Assembly (NCBI GenBank): GCA_037952775.1
Contig: JBANAY010000001.1
Span: 1,054,001 to 1,118,000, forward strand
Source of the DNA: Clonostachys chloroleuca
Taxonomy: Eukaryota > Ascomycota > Sordariomycetes > Hypocreales > Bionectriaceae
Length of the DNA: 64,000 bases
Direction: 5' to 3'
In this document: positions 33,439 to 44,772 of the stretch, one piece after another
Layout: every line of letters begins with the position of its first letter
How positions within the stretch are numbered: position 1 is the stretch's first letter
Position numbers and translations under genes: made by a program
Notes under the pieces: model-generated
What the model was told of the DNA's origin: nothing
The model's input: the letters and a program-made list of their open reading frames with translations, nothing else
The model's database searches: none

Positions 33439-33729
33439 GGCGGCTGATTGTCGTCGCCTTCATTGTGGGTGATGTGAAGATGATGTTTTGTTCTCGACTG
33501 ATAGAACAAGCAGCAACCAGAACGTCAAGCGATGGTGACGCGTTACATACTTCACTGGCTTGCGCTGTACTCACTCGCTAACTTGAAGCTTTGGCGGTGA
33601 TGGTCAGCTGCTGGCCGCCTGTAGAGCCAGCAGGGTGGAGAGCCGGACAGCCGCCTACTGGGACCGAAGATCGCTGCTGAACAGGGCATAGCCACAGCGC
33701 ATTCATTGTGCCGGAGAGCCATATCTTGG
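33439..33729. other. promoter region of the metallopeptidase gene
   Basis: About 290 bases directly upstream of the metallopeptidase start. No conserved element is recognised. Confidence 0.4.
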
Positions 33730-33840
33730 ATTGAAGCAAGGCTGGCCAGGTCGTACATGTCATGTCTTCGAGGAGCATCATTTGGTCGGAGATGGCATCC
33801 GGCCGTAATTCGAATTCCGTCTTCTTTGGTCACTGTACGA
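33730..33840 (-). pseudogene. decayed duplicate of the metallopeptidase last exon
   Basis: The DNA at about 33770-33800 matches 31280-31310 closely: both share TTCGAGGA-CATCATT-GGTCGGAGA-GGC with few changes. Both encode LRPND.PR.....DM on the minus strand. The copy lies in the same orientation upstream of the intact gene, without the rest of the jacalin domain. It is most simply a relic of a tandem duplication. Confidence 0.6.
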
Positions 33841-36173
33841 AATGGGCATGAACGCCGATGATGGACAAGGCACGGACTTGACAAACTCTGCCATGGGAAT
33901 TGATGGAAAGTCGAGTGGGATTAGGCCGATATTCGATGTTGTTCACTCATACACGACACTTTGTCTAAATGAGGCATTCATCCGACCTCCCTACAGCGCT
34001 ATAAATCTCGCACTTTGTGAACAATAGCTAAAATGAGAAATTGAGGCTAGGTTCAGGCTCGATTAGGACTGTGTCTTAAGCAAGAGCCGTTGTGGGATCA
34101 AGACACGGATCAAGCTGGCTGATGGACGTCTTCATCCTTGACGAATCTCATCGATGACATGCAGTGCACAGCATTGGGATCGTTGCCCACCTGTCATGTC
34201 TGGTGCGGTAGAACTGAATGACATCTTGCGAAATCTGGAGACCGGACACCCTCAATCCTCAGCGGATTGACCTCTTTCCCCCTTGCTCTCTCTTTCCTCG
34301 CCATGTGAGACTGCGCAGAGAGACACATGGCGCAAAGCTGAGAGTTGTGCAGCCACACTGATTGTTTGGTGGCTTGTGGTTGCATTAGACCTGGAACTTC
34401 TCACACATCAGTTTTCTCAGCTTTGGCCATTTTGAGAGGGGTGTGCGATACAATCCAACGCCGAGCCGTGTGTTACAATCCCCATCCCTCCCGCCTACCA
34501 TACCGGCATCTGCCGTACACATTCACCGTTTCATCGTTGCACGGCCGGGTCAAGCGAGCTACCGGAGCCTATTGGAGCGAATGAGCCCTTGAGGCGACCT
34601 GAGAAAGCTGAATGGGGCGTACTCAGGCTCACCTGCAGGCCGGCCCCATGCTCTGTTTCGCCGATCGTTTATGTGCAACTCGCTCTGTGTTCAGCTCAAC
34701 GGCGCTCGACCCAAGCCACCGTTGCACTTTTGCCCCATACTCTTGCGGGTTTATTTGTTTTTTGACTCGCTACTGTGCGCACAGTGCCGCGGAAACATGC
34801 AGATCTGTGCCCCCCTTCGCAGCTGCAGGCAGGGTCTAGGTAGACTCGTTTTCCCCGTGTAGCGAGGAGAGGGAGGAAGATTGGCGAGGAGAGGTATCGG
34901 TACCTTTGCAGGGCCGTTCGGCTGTAACCTTGTTGCTTTGGAGGGAGCAGCTTGTGTATCATCCGATGAGATGAGAGGGTAGGGCTGGATGACACCGTAG
35001 TCGCACGCCACGAGGATAAAGAGGTGTTTACAGACACAGAATTACGTATTTTTTTTATCAGAAAGTAATTGTACATCTGTCCATGGAACCGAGTGTGTGA
35101 CTGGAGCCAATTCTAACCCGACCTCCGACTTTGCATATGCCTTTGCCATGTTGGCCGTCGTTGGTGGCGGGAACGAGCTGTGCAGCCAGAGTTACACCAC
35201 TGCTGCACCTAGAGAATGACACCCTGCTGTGGTTGGAATGAAAGGCAGGCTGGAGTCGGTGTAGAGGAGGTTGGAAAGGTCTACTCGGGTCTCGTATCTG
35301 CGAGGGATACGGCCATCTGCATGAATTACTTTTTTCTAGCAGCGTAAACGACTCGTCAGACCTTGGCAAGCGGGTGACATTGGAAATGGCACACTTAAAC
35401 ACTCCATAGTACATGCTTGATCTATTATTTTTTATAGCAAGCTATAGAATTACTGAAATAAGAATGAAGGAACAGAATATCCAAGCCTAAATATTAATAT
35501 TCTCCAATCTCTATTTAAAATAAGCTCTTACTTAGATATTTAGATGTTTATTTAGGTGATTATTTGGATCTTCATTTGGGTATACCATTTCCTGTGTCAC
35601 CCACTTGGGTGGCAACAAAGACACATTTTGGTCATGTTCTCAAGAGATACTAAGGGGCTTGATTATGTTATTGCTGGAAAATTTTAATCCTCGTTGCGTA
35701 CGATTCTTCCCTGGCCTTCCAGTGTTTGGTGTGAGGGGATATGTTTATGCTCTTAATTCATTCATACGGTAGCAAAGCAACACGACAATTGGCGCACACT
35801 GTTCATCTATATTGATTTAATTGATTTTCTATGTTTTTTTTCCCATGCTAATATCCTTTTTTCTATTTTTTTTTTGGTGTCTATGTTAAACATATTTAGT
35901 TTGATTTGCGCTCAGATCTTCTCCATAGAATAGCTGATAGGGCGTGTTGGCAGAGAATATGCGCTCGGCTCTACCTCGATGGCAATAACTCTATCGCCAG
36001 ATGCCTTATGACACAATGAGTGATAATAAAGAAAATCGAGATAGGTGGACTAAGGGTCCTGCTCATCGGGCGATGGCAAGAGGCGCGGTGGCTGTTTGAA
36101 ACACTTAGATCTTGCCCCTTTGCCTCAGTGTTGATAAGAACCGCGAGTATGATTGAAGACATAAAATCGGGGG
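33841..36173. other. gene-poor stretch, partly A/T-rich
   Basis: No convincing gene is seen on either strand. The part at about 35400-35900 is strongly A/T-rich, with many TTTT and ATTTAGATATTTAG-like runs. It marks the change from the gene-dense to the relic-rich half of the window. Confidence 0.5.
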
Positions 36174-36720
36174 TCATGGGTCATAACCCTTTCGATATAG
36201 CCCTTCATTCCGGCCATGGTGTAGTGCAGGCACCGAGAAGTCGCCCAATTTCAGGCGATAATCTTCTTGGGGGAGAGTGTCGGCTGAGGATTCTCCAAAG
36301 AAGAATGTCGGAAGGGAGCTACGTATGAGAGTGCCAGTACCCCAACCGAAATGATCAAGCTTAAGCTCATTGATGGTGCTGCTATATATTTCTGGAGAAC
36401 TCCCGGCCACCTGGTCCTTGTTGATGTATAAGAGCTGCCACCCATTGTTCTCAATTCGCATTGTCTGCTCGTTGCCCTCGACCTTGGTTTTCAATATCCA
36501 GAAAGACAGATTCTTCAGTCTCCTCCAAACCAAACACAGACAGGCGTAGCCATCGTCTGAGCTCTGAACGATATTACATCTTATTTGAGAACACCAACCC
36601 TGAGTCGCTGTTTAGCTCCTCTCATCAAGGCGAAAATGTTCGGTGTTACGTGAAAACATTTGGGCTGGATTATCTACATTCAGGATATCTTCAGCCAGCT
36701 TCCTGAAATCCTACGTCGTT
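36174..36720 (-). pseudogene. gene relic, unknown family (copy 1; copy 2 near 60.9 kb)
   Basis: A 119-codon minus-strand frame (36533-36174), plus a neighbouring frame reading KLAEDILNVDNPAQMFS near 36690-36640, look like pieces of one protein broken by stops and frame changes. The second piece matches a segment at about 60917-60980 that reads QLAQDILEADNPAQTFS. The family is not recognised. Confidence 0.4.
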
Positions 36721-38206
36721 TGGGATTCCTCGGAGGGAGATGCCAGATAAGAATGTTGTCAGGTTTAGCTGGCTGGGCGATTCTTCCTCCGGATCATGGT
36801 AGGACATGTTTGCTTGCACCGAGCAACATATCTGCTCTTCTTCAGTGTGGCCCATATCCTGCTATATCGTCGAACGGTCCACGATGGCTGAGTCAATCAG
36901 CCTGTTGTCGCTCGGGATATAATTTCTCTGCGTGAGAGGAGAGAATGTTCGGTGCTAATATCGTAGAGCCGTCTCCTCCACACATAGGGATCTGAGATCG
37001 GCAGCCATCCCAGACTCTCTTAGTAGGCTGTGCTTCTGCCTGTCGAGAATCGTAGCTTGAGGATGGCATGGCGAGACAATTGGTCCGAACGCGCGTGGGA
37101 ATGTAATGCCTATAATTTGGAAGAAGATAAGGCTGGTAAAGGAACCAGCGGTTCCATCTACCTAGACTCAGAGTCTCATGGGGGTCCACCCTGATTGTCG
37201 CCCAAACAGGGCCAACATCATCACCGAACTCCTCGCCAAGCATCTCCTCAAGAGGATTTTCATGCTTTCAGGGCATCCCAGGCAGCAGACCCCATTTTCT
37301 ATTCCATATTCCCCTCTTCGTCCAGGCATTCTTCACCCTCGCATAGGCAGCTTCAAGCACCAGAACAGAACCCATGTATGCGTTCTGGATCTCCGAGGAG
37401 AGGGGCCATGTGAGTGGGACGCGACACTCGGCGTTTGGAGGTTCGCGGGTCAGGATGCTCCCTAGAGGAGACACGCTCCAGGAATATCTTGCTTCTCCGT
37501 TGGCGTCTAGAAGATCCTACATCGATACCCTTTTTGCGATGTAGTCGTATGCTCGATCGATTGGAAATGAGAAGCTCATGTTGCTTCTGAGCCATTCAAG
37601 ATAGATAACTGAGTAATTGTTCAAAGAGCATCCCTCTCCGCCCGGAATTCCAACCCCGGCACTGTCCTGGGCTTAAATTTCAGGTGGCTGGGGAAGAAAT
37701 CAATTCCATTTTCCCCTCCCTTTCACAGAGATGAGCCCTGAATTCACCCGAGTGAACTTTGGCCATTGCCTTTATCGTAGCCAGGTTCAAGTCTTTGGCG
37801 CCGCCCACACGTTCTAGAGCCCTGCCCACGGCATTGATGTCAAGAGTAAATAATATGCCTAACGAAATCCATTTCGGGCAGACGACTGTTTTGTTTTTGC
37901 GGGAATACGAGAGAAGTCTTCGTCTAGGTATTCCCCTTCTGTAACACTCCTGCCTGACTTGAGTTCCGGCTGCGGTGACTGTCCGCTCGCTCGCTGATAG
38001 TTCCAAGAATGGTTAGAGACGAGGGTGATCCTCATCTGTCGTAGAATGACATCCGCTTACGATGAGAGTTGTTTCTGGACAGACGCCCTGGTTGAAGTAC
38101 GGCTGCCGAGTATCCATCGTAAGGTAGCGTGCTTTTACTTTGTCGGGCATGATCGAATTTCTTGGATTTGAGTTAACATCTCCAAATCTCCTCTCTATTG
38201 CTAGAG
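36721..38206. other. relic-rich spacer
   Basis: Short minus-strand frames at 36893-37243, 37268-37595 and 37680-38006 have protein-like composition but no recognised domain and no clear joining. No intact gene is seen. Confidence 0.35.
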
Positions 38207-38716
38207 CTATTGCCTCGTCGCCATGCTCAGTGGTAGTAAAGTTTGGCCTGACCGCGGGAGGGCCCCCATCATGTCTACATCATCTACCCCCTGAAACGCC
38301 GTGGTTGGTGTTAAAGAGAGAGGAAATAACTGGGATGAGAGACATGCTTGATATGGCTGCTGGGCTTCGTATACCGTCTGGCCTTGGGAGCCCGTCTGGC
38401 CTTGGAATTCTGTCTGGCCTTGGAATCCTGCATATGGCTGCTGGGCTTCGTATGTTTGGAACTCTTTGTCTAGAGGTCTCCTTTTCCGGCAGAATGCCTG
38501 AAATCCAGACACACGTGTCATAGATTCCATTGAATGGTGGCGGCGGCCCTCCTGCTTAGTATTGTGGTCACAATAATTCCTTGTCCCATAACTCCCCGCC
38601 GTTCTTTTGAGTCTATTCGTGATATCCCCAAGGCTCACGGATACATTCGGATACATTCTATTGGCGCCAGGCCGCTTTGTGGGCGTATCGGAGAGCATCA
38701 CTTTGGCCTTGGCCAT
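38207..38716 (-). CDS. hypothetical protein with glutamine-rich internal repeats (possibly decayed)
   Basis: This 169-codon frame is the longest in the second half of the window. An internal block (about 38351-38453 in DNA) encodes YEAQQPY, then three six-residue units (GFQGQT, EFQGQT, GSQGQT), then YEAQQPY again. Repeat lengths (18 and 81 bp) are multiples of three and keep the frame, which argues that this was translated DNA. No domain is recognised, and neither end shows a convincing start or partner exon. It may be a short real gene or a fragment. Confidence 0.3.
   Translation of the reverse strand: MAKAKVMLSDTPTKRPGANRMYPNVSVSLGDITNRLKRTAGSYGTRNYCDHNTKQEGRRHHSMESMTRVSGFQAFCRKRRPLDKEFQTYEAQQPYAGFQGQTEFQGQTGSQGQTVYEAQQPYQACLSSQLFPLSLTPTTAFQGVDDVDMMGALPRSGQTLLPLSMATRQ
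38351..38453 (-). repeat. coding minisatellite: 3 x 18 bp flanked by a 22-bp direct repeat
   Basis: GTCTGGCCTTGG-type units start at 38376, 38394 and 38412. ATATGGCTGCTGGGCTTCG occurs at 38351 and again at 38432, exactly 81 bp apart. All periods are multiples of three. Confidence 0.9.
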
Positions 38717-38851
38717 TCTCGCGCGAGACGGAGATGGTATTCATCATGTACATCTAACGTACGCTTGGCTGAGCTCTTGGTGATTGTAGTGTCATGGACC
38801 TTGATCCTGATCCTCGCTGCTGGATGTGTCAGACCTTCATCTTTGAAGTTA

Positions 38852-39620
38852 CTACCTATTACCCCCTGTGTATCCTGTCGACCGTACCAAAAGCAAAGCT
38901 TTATCAGTTGGTGGCTTCAAAAGCTCAGACCCGCGCATTGTCCCGCGGTCGAGAAGTAGGTCATCGACCTCTGTCTCTTGAAGTATTTTCGAATGCAATT
39001 TCCCATAGACCGCACAGATCACCTTGGATGGTGAATGATTCAAAGGGCAAGAGACATTCGTTGTCTCCGACACTAGTCCCCCCAGCTGAAGTAGTCGTTT
39101 GAAATTGGAGGTGTCCAAGCTGAGGTAGTCAATGTTCCCGTGGGAGAAGTCAAGATTGCCAAGGCAATCATATAGACAACAAGTACTTTCTATTTGCGGC
39201 ATACGCGCAACTCATCCGAGCCAGGCCCATAACACGTCCTCCATTCCAAAGCCCCAATAGATTTGAGAGGTGAATCTTTCTCGAAGATAGTTTACGATCC
39301 TTCCGCTTCCCATCCTTTGTAGCCACACGGTCTCTGGCTCGACAGTTGACTGGAGTTATCTTCCCAATCCCGCTTTCTTCTCTACCTGTGCGCATTTTGA
39401 TACCACGAACAACAAGATCAATCAGTACCCATTCAAAGTCACTGTCTATATCAGCTTCATGTGGCACACCAAGTCTTCTAATCTTGAAAGTTACTCCACC
39501 TGGGTTGCGGATTCATTGGATAGGGGGTGGGAATTATGTGCGGATAAGCATTTCCAAAATATTCGCGAGACATATGGCTTGCTACTGTCTGGTGAGTTGG
39601 AGTTTGAGGAGCCTTGTATG
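38852..39620 (-). pseudogene. gene relic, unknown family
   Basis: Minus-strand frames 39467-39168 and 39202-38852 overlap in different frames and both have natural protein composition: a SDFEWVLIDLVVRG segment, then KLHSKILQETEVDDLLL. Their order and shared strand suggest one former gene with a frameshift or a lost intron. The family is not identified. Confidence 0.35.
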
Positions 39621-40044
39621 ATTGTGAATAATTTACGGCTGAATCGTCTTCTGACTCAGTGACAGGTAACTCTATAGAAGGAAGCCGTGGATGAGTGGTT
39701 GTTGTGTAGTATGAGTCGATGCATCCTTAAGCCTAGGGATCAAACCCAACACTGATGGCGATTGGTCATGCTGGTTGGTGCTCATGCAGGCCATATGGCG
39801 AAGCTCAATGTGAAGACCGATGAGACACATTCACCTGACCGCTTGTTTTTTGGCCAGCTCATACACGGCAACTCCTCGCTTCCACGCCCAGAACGGCCAT
39901 ATTTTGAACAGTCTAGTCATCTAATTGCAATTCGCTCGCGTTACTTCTCTATACCTGCGCCGTAATCGCCTAACTAGCAGCTGGACCTGCTCTTGGCCCA
40001 CAACTTGGGGATGGCCTTGAGAATATGGAGAGGTATTTGTGTAA
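39621..40044. other. spacer without recognisable content
   Basis: Only short frames occur here. No RNA gene or repeat is seen. Confidence 0.4.
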
Positions 40045-40560
40045 TTCATGTGACGGCCTTCAATACGGAGCCACGCTCGGTTGTCGGGGTGTGTCAGTGT
40101 CAGTCGGGGCTTTGTGAATCTTCGCCCGTGTTGGCTCGCTTTCTGCTGGGCAAGAACAGGAAACCACATGAACAAGCAGAACAAATGTTGTGTAAGGCTA
40201 GTTTGAAGAGACCCCTGGACATTTCGTATGAGGCTTGCTGTCTTCTCGGCTTGGTGAAACTGTTTGGTATTGGTAACAGCGACATAACTGAGAGTACAGC
40301 ATGGGTGGTGTACAATAAAGTGACTGTTGCTGGGCATTTCGGATAAAAGAAGTGACGGTCTCTTATACGGAGCTATACTCGGGGTTTATGAGTTAGGTCT
40401 TTATGAATCTTCGGCTACATTGGCCTGCTTTCTGGCGGATACCCAGAAGATGACACCTTGTAGGTGATAGTTGGTACTTCTCTTCCCGGCTTGGTGAAAC
40501 TGTTTGGTATTGGTGACAGCGAAAAGGACGCCATGGACGGACGCACCATGCGACAGGCCA
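40045..40560. repeat. diverged tandem duplication, about 240-280 bp units
   Basis: Unit 1 (about 40050-40300) and unit 2 (about 40352-40535) share TGACGG...ATACGGAGC...TCGG...GAATCTTCGGC...GGC-TGCTTTCTG. They also share a nearly identical 27-base end, GGCTTGGTGAAACTGTTTGG followed by TATTGGT, at about 40251 and 40490. The first parts are far more diverged than the last. Confidence 0.7.
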
Positions 40561-40627
40561 AGTAGACCCAGAATATCGCTGCTTCCCCAGCTTCAGTCAT
40601 TTCGGGGCAACCTGTGAGCTATCCCCA

Positions 40628-41318
40628 TCAGAAAGTCTTGATGCAGAAACAGGAGTTCTCACTGACGAAGTCGCCAGCATCGAGCTTGATGACGCAGGTG
40701 AAAAGAACCGTCAAGCCAAAGGTTTGGCAGATGATGCTTATCCATGTCTGCCACGCCGCCAGTACGTCCTTGGCCAGCGCTGGTTTGTTGTAACCGGTAC
40801 AACCTGGCAGCTGTTTCATAGCTTTGTTATCAGTCATAAAATCAACTTTGCCCCCGATATCGCTGGTAATCAGATGTTGTTGAGCTGCTTATCGACTGAA
40901 TGTAGAATTGTAATCTTTTCTTCGCGGGGCCCTTGTGTGGGTGGGAAGGTCATGTAGGTCCTTGAGTTTGACTTCTGGCCCCGACTTGGTCTTTGCAGCC
41001 AGTACGTCCGCGTGATTATCTCGTACATCGCACAGCGTTGGAACCTGTCGCATAATAATGGACAAGCGCAGCACTTCTCGCACATGTCTGACGGTCCGCT
41101 CACAGCTGACAATGAGAGTCTCGGCTTTTCAAATTGCATTCGACTTCCAGTTCACGATATCCATTTGTGCGGCAGGCCAACTCGAGTTGACGGCGCGCAT
41201 CCGTTAGCCTAAAGTCATCTCCTACAGCCCTGGCTTTTTCAGACTTCAGGCCATTGTAGCAATACTTCAGATCGTCCCAGAAGCGTCGGAATAAGTACAA
41301 ACGATATTGTAGAGGCAC
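40628..41318 (-). pseudogene. gene relic, unknown family
   Basis: Successive minus-strand frames (41318-41100, 41083-40889, 40837-40628) read like consecutive parts of one protein: DDLKYCYNGLKSEKAR, then VPTLCDVRDNHADVLAAKTK, then ISIICQTFGLTVLFTC. Stops and frame changes separate them. No domain is recognised. Confidence 0.35.
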
Positions 41319-41858
41319 AGCGAAGTGACTAAGTCTTAATACAGCATGTTTACATGGACTTAGTTGAGTAGAAGACGTTGTTGGCGAGTATTGGCTCGAA
41401 AATTTGGTCTATTGTCAGGGCTGACTCGTCCTGGAAGAGCCCTTGGTCAGAGTGGGCTTGTGGAAATTGTTGCCCTATCTCGGGGTGTAGTTGTCGAGGC
41501 TTTTCATCCATACTCGCAATCTTATGTTGATGGAGTGAAATTGTATTGGCTTTTTGGTAAAGGTGTTTATGTAAGATGGTACTTGTATCTCAATGCGAAT
41601 CTCGTACATTGAAAACCTCACTTGACCACATCTTTGATGTTCTCGATGGTAAGAGATTAAACCACGGACCAACACCCAGTTCCTCCGATTCGGATCTTTA
41701 TTTCACCTCATTCAGATTGGTGATGAGGTCGATTGGAGGTTTAGGTACTTGTCGCAATCTTCAACTGCACTATTAGCGTGGTCGGTCGTTTTTTGGAGCC
41801 CTGATTCTGGCACGATTCCGACATGTGGACATCAATGTCGGCAATGCCCTTGGATAGT
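41319..41858. other. spacer without recognisable content
   Basis: Short frames only. No feature is supported. Confidence 0.4.
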
Positions 41859-42191
41859 TTATGAAAATCCAGAGCATCGTTCTTGAACAGGTGGGCTAAC
41901 TCGAGAGATGGCCCTAGTTGAAAGCTCCCTGGAGGTTCTTTTTAATGCCAGTTTAGCTGCAAGTATGTGCCCCTGTCTTTGCTTTGCCATGTCTGGCCAA
42001 ACTCGAAGCAAGAGGCTTGCGCGTTGATCCTTGGTCTTCTTGGACCAGCGTTTCTGGATCGTGGCTTCGTGACGCATCACGATGGCCCGGAGGTTGTGGA
42101 TGTCGCAATTTCTCCTCCAGGCTGGGACGCTCTTCTTCTTTGCAGATCCATCTAGGTTCGAGCCTTGGGGGGAGGGGGCGGTTCTTGACAC
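41859..42191 (-). pseudogene. relic of a widespread fungal uncharacterised protein (RHExTIxKRWxKK type)
   Basis: The frame reads RNCDIHNLRAIVMRHEATIQ followed by KRWSKKTKDQRASLLLRVWP. This resembles the N-terminal block of a large, common family of fungal hypothetical proteins, in which a helix with RHE/KHD and KRWxKKxxxQR precedes LLxxWPxM. Only this block survives. Downstream frames no longer fit the family. I recognise the family from memory of the motif, not by search. Confidence 0.5.
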
Positions 42192-42638
42192 CGGTCAAGT
42201 CTGACACTTCAGGCTGGTATAACTGCGCACGGAATGTCGACCTTACTAATATTAGTATGTGGATCGCTCGAATATTAATGTAGAGGCTCTGAGGAGGACC
42301 GGCTGAGCCCGTATCAGGTAGATGTTGGACGAAATGAAGTCGCTAAGGTATGGATGCTTTCATTGAGCCATGAGGCTGTATTGGTGATGCCATGGCAGAC
42401 TCTAGCGGCGTTGAGGAATGTACCTTCTTGATGCAGCTGGAGGCCGTTGGAGCCCAGGATCATGACGAATCCGGTATTGCCAATGGGCACGATGAAGACG
42501 TTGCAGCATCTTCGGTATCAGGTATGTCCAAGGATTTTGGTCAAGCAGAGCAGGAGGCAGGAAACCGTAGCGTCTTTGCCTTTATGTTCCACGACTAACG
42601 GAGTCTTCAGTAATCCCGAGTAAAATGCTGATGAAGGA
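42192..42638. other. spacer without recognisable content
   Basis: A 68-codon plus-strand frame at 42392-42598 is the only frame of note and has no domain. Confidence 0.4.
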
Positions 42639-43333
42639 TTAGCACTGCATCTTCCGTTTCCGAATAGTAAGGTACCAGATGATTTGCCATGCTTCTCTAG
42701 TGGTCAATCGTCGGAGTATGATGGGGTCTTGTGCTTTCTTTATGAAGAGTGCGCAATCTCTATACCAAATGAGACCACATTGCTCAATGTCGAGAATTGC
42801 ATACCAGGGAGGCCACTTCGCTGGATTATTTAACAGGTGATCCTTTTTGTGGCTCATGTTGGATGTATCTGGATGAATTAGATCTTCCCGACAGTTGCTT
42901 GCCATCTCTTCCGAGCACGAAATAAAAGGCATCCGCCTATGACGGACAAGCCTACATTCAGTTGGCTTTGTTTGGAAGCCTCCGTGTAGGTCTGTGAATC
43001 CCCCTTCGAAACCAAGCTTTCAACTACCTCAATATCCCTACTGCTCTTCACATGCCTGCTGCCCTTGATATGGTGCCTGCCATTTTGTACTTTTATTGCT
43101 TCGTATTGGTCGTCTAGAACAGGGCTGCGAGCTTTGTACGCTTCCACGTCTGGAACTTCTCGGCCAGATCCAATTCCACCTTCTTCCCGTAGGGCCTTGC
43201 AATCCATATTATCAGTCGAAACAAGGATATACACATCAGCAAGATGCCCAAGGGTAAGAGTGGCAATATCATCTTTTTGCTCACGAAGTTTTTCGGGCAG
43301 GTAGTCCTCTCCAACCCAGAGAGTTATAAGCAT
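42639..43333 (-). pseudogene. gene relic, unknown family
   Basis: A 151-codon minus-strand frame (43333-42878) contains LADVYILVSTDNMDCKALRE and VPDVEAYKARSPVLDDQYEA. The overlapping alternative frame 43314-43114 contains a hydrophobic LLPLGILLMCISLFRLIIWI stretch that could be a membrane helix. A further frame follows at 42932-42639 (WYAILDIEQCGLIWYRD). At most one of the overlapping frames is real at each point. This is probably a frameshifted former gene. Confidence 0.3.
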
Positions 43334-43828
43334 CTAATAGAGCCACTCCCAAATGAGGCTACTCCGGGGCTGAAAGATCCGTATCCGGGGACTCGGATTC
43401 TTGTTTTTTTTTGTTACGGAAGATAGTTATAGTTTGAAGTTTGATCAGTGGTCACAGCTCACGTAGTTGTAGTGTTCTGGGGTTCAAAAGATCTAGCGTA
43501 GCTGAAGAGGGAGGGTGGAAAGTATGGAAGAGTCGGCTTTGGGTCCGTGGGGGAAGCCACGAGAGCCACATCAGGGAGACAAAATATGGGCGACGACGAA
43601 TGGTCCTTCTTCGCCTCGGTATGTGAGAAGTCCTTGGTATTAAGGTTCTTGACCTCGCGATACCTATTATCTTTTCCCTGTCTCACTTTAGGTTGCGGTG
43701 GTGGGTCGCTCACTGGATACGGTTGCAATTTTCATAGATTAGTCGATCTTGCCGGTCGATGGGGTACTCGGGACAACTACTATCACACCACAGGAGCTTG
43801 GAAGGTGCTCACTTCTCTTCCGCGTAGT

Positions 43829-44394
43829 TCACTGCCTCGCTCTTGGTGTAGCCCAGGGTGAACCCCTGGTGGTATGTTCCGGGGAGGGTAACCACCACTT
43901 CACCGGCTTTCTGGCTTGTATTTTTGCCGCTTCTATGTTAGGCTTGTACTGGGTATAGCACACATCCGGAGGTGCGGGAAGTATTCGGCCATATATGGGC
44001 ATATGCGAATTTGCCGGAAAGGGAGCATCATTGTTTATGAAATGACTGCCTTGTTGCTCCCCGTCGTCGGTCTGTATATACCCATGACTTGAGCATGAGG
44101 AATCTCTCCGTCGCTGAAAGCGGCAAAATTCCATTGCGTTGAGATGTCAGATCTGGCATCTTCATTGTTATTTTCGGATCTGTACTCAAAACTCTCATCC
44201 GAATTCGACGAAAACCCATCAATTCGTTCGAAAGATCTCGGATTGGGCTGGTGTATTGGTAGAAGTAAGAAATCGCCATCGTTATGATTGGCAGAACTGG
44301 GAGACAAGTGCATCACACAGGGCGCCTTCGCCACAAAGACCATTGTGCCGTATTTAGTAGATCTCTCGTCCTGACTTGGTGCCGCATTCGGCAC
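43829..44394 (-). pseudogene. gene relic with proline-rich tail (copy 1; copy 2 near 47.5 kb)
   Basis: Frame 44394-44035 (119 codons) and frame 44134-43829 overlap in different frames. The latter contains SHMPIYGRILPAPP ... KPNIEAAKIQ, which matches SHGPIYLPTIHPAPP ... SPDIEAARLS on the same strand at 47.5 kb. DNA similarity is visible over about 100 bases (43915-44030 against 47485-47595). Confidence 0.45.
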
Positions 44395-44772
44395 TGAGCA
44401 TCAGTAATCGGCACGCCCCTAAGATTCAAAAGTGTCATGAATAAAACAGTTCAGCCTTCATCGCGTTGCCTAGTATTGTGAAGTAGGAGTTTATGATGTG
44501 AACAAGCCTGAAACTTTCCGCTTCTCTATGCCTTCCTCTCCGGGTCAAATCCAAGAGACTTCGGGAGGATTACCCTGTGTTGTCTAATCTCTTCTCTCTT
44601 CGAGGTATGCCTCCTTCGGTGATCTCATGGAAAGAATAGAGAACTTGAAGACCTGCGTGGCTCGCCCCTCAATCTCCTAATACGGGTAAATTCCTGAAGA
44701 TGCCCCGCCCCTAGAAGTGAAAGACAAATGTAATAGAGGACTAGGAAGATGAATCGACTCTTTACATCATCT

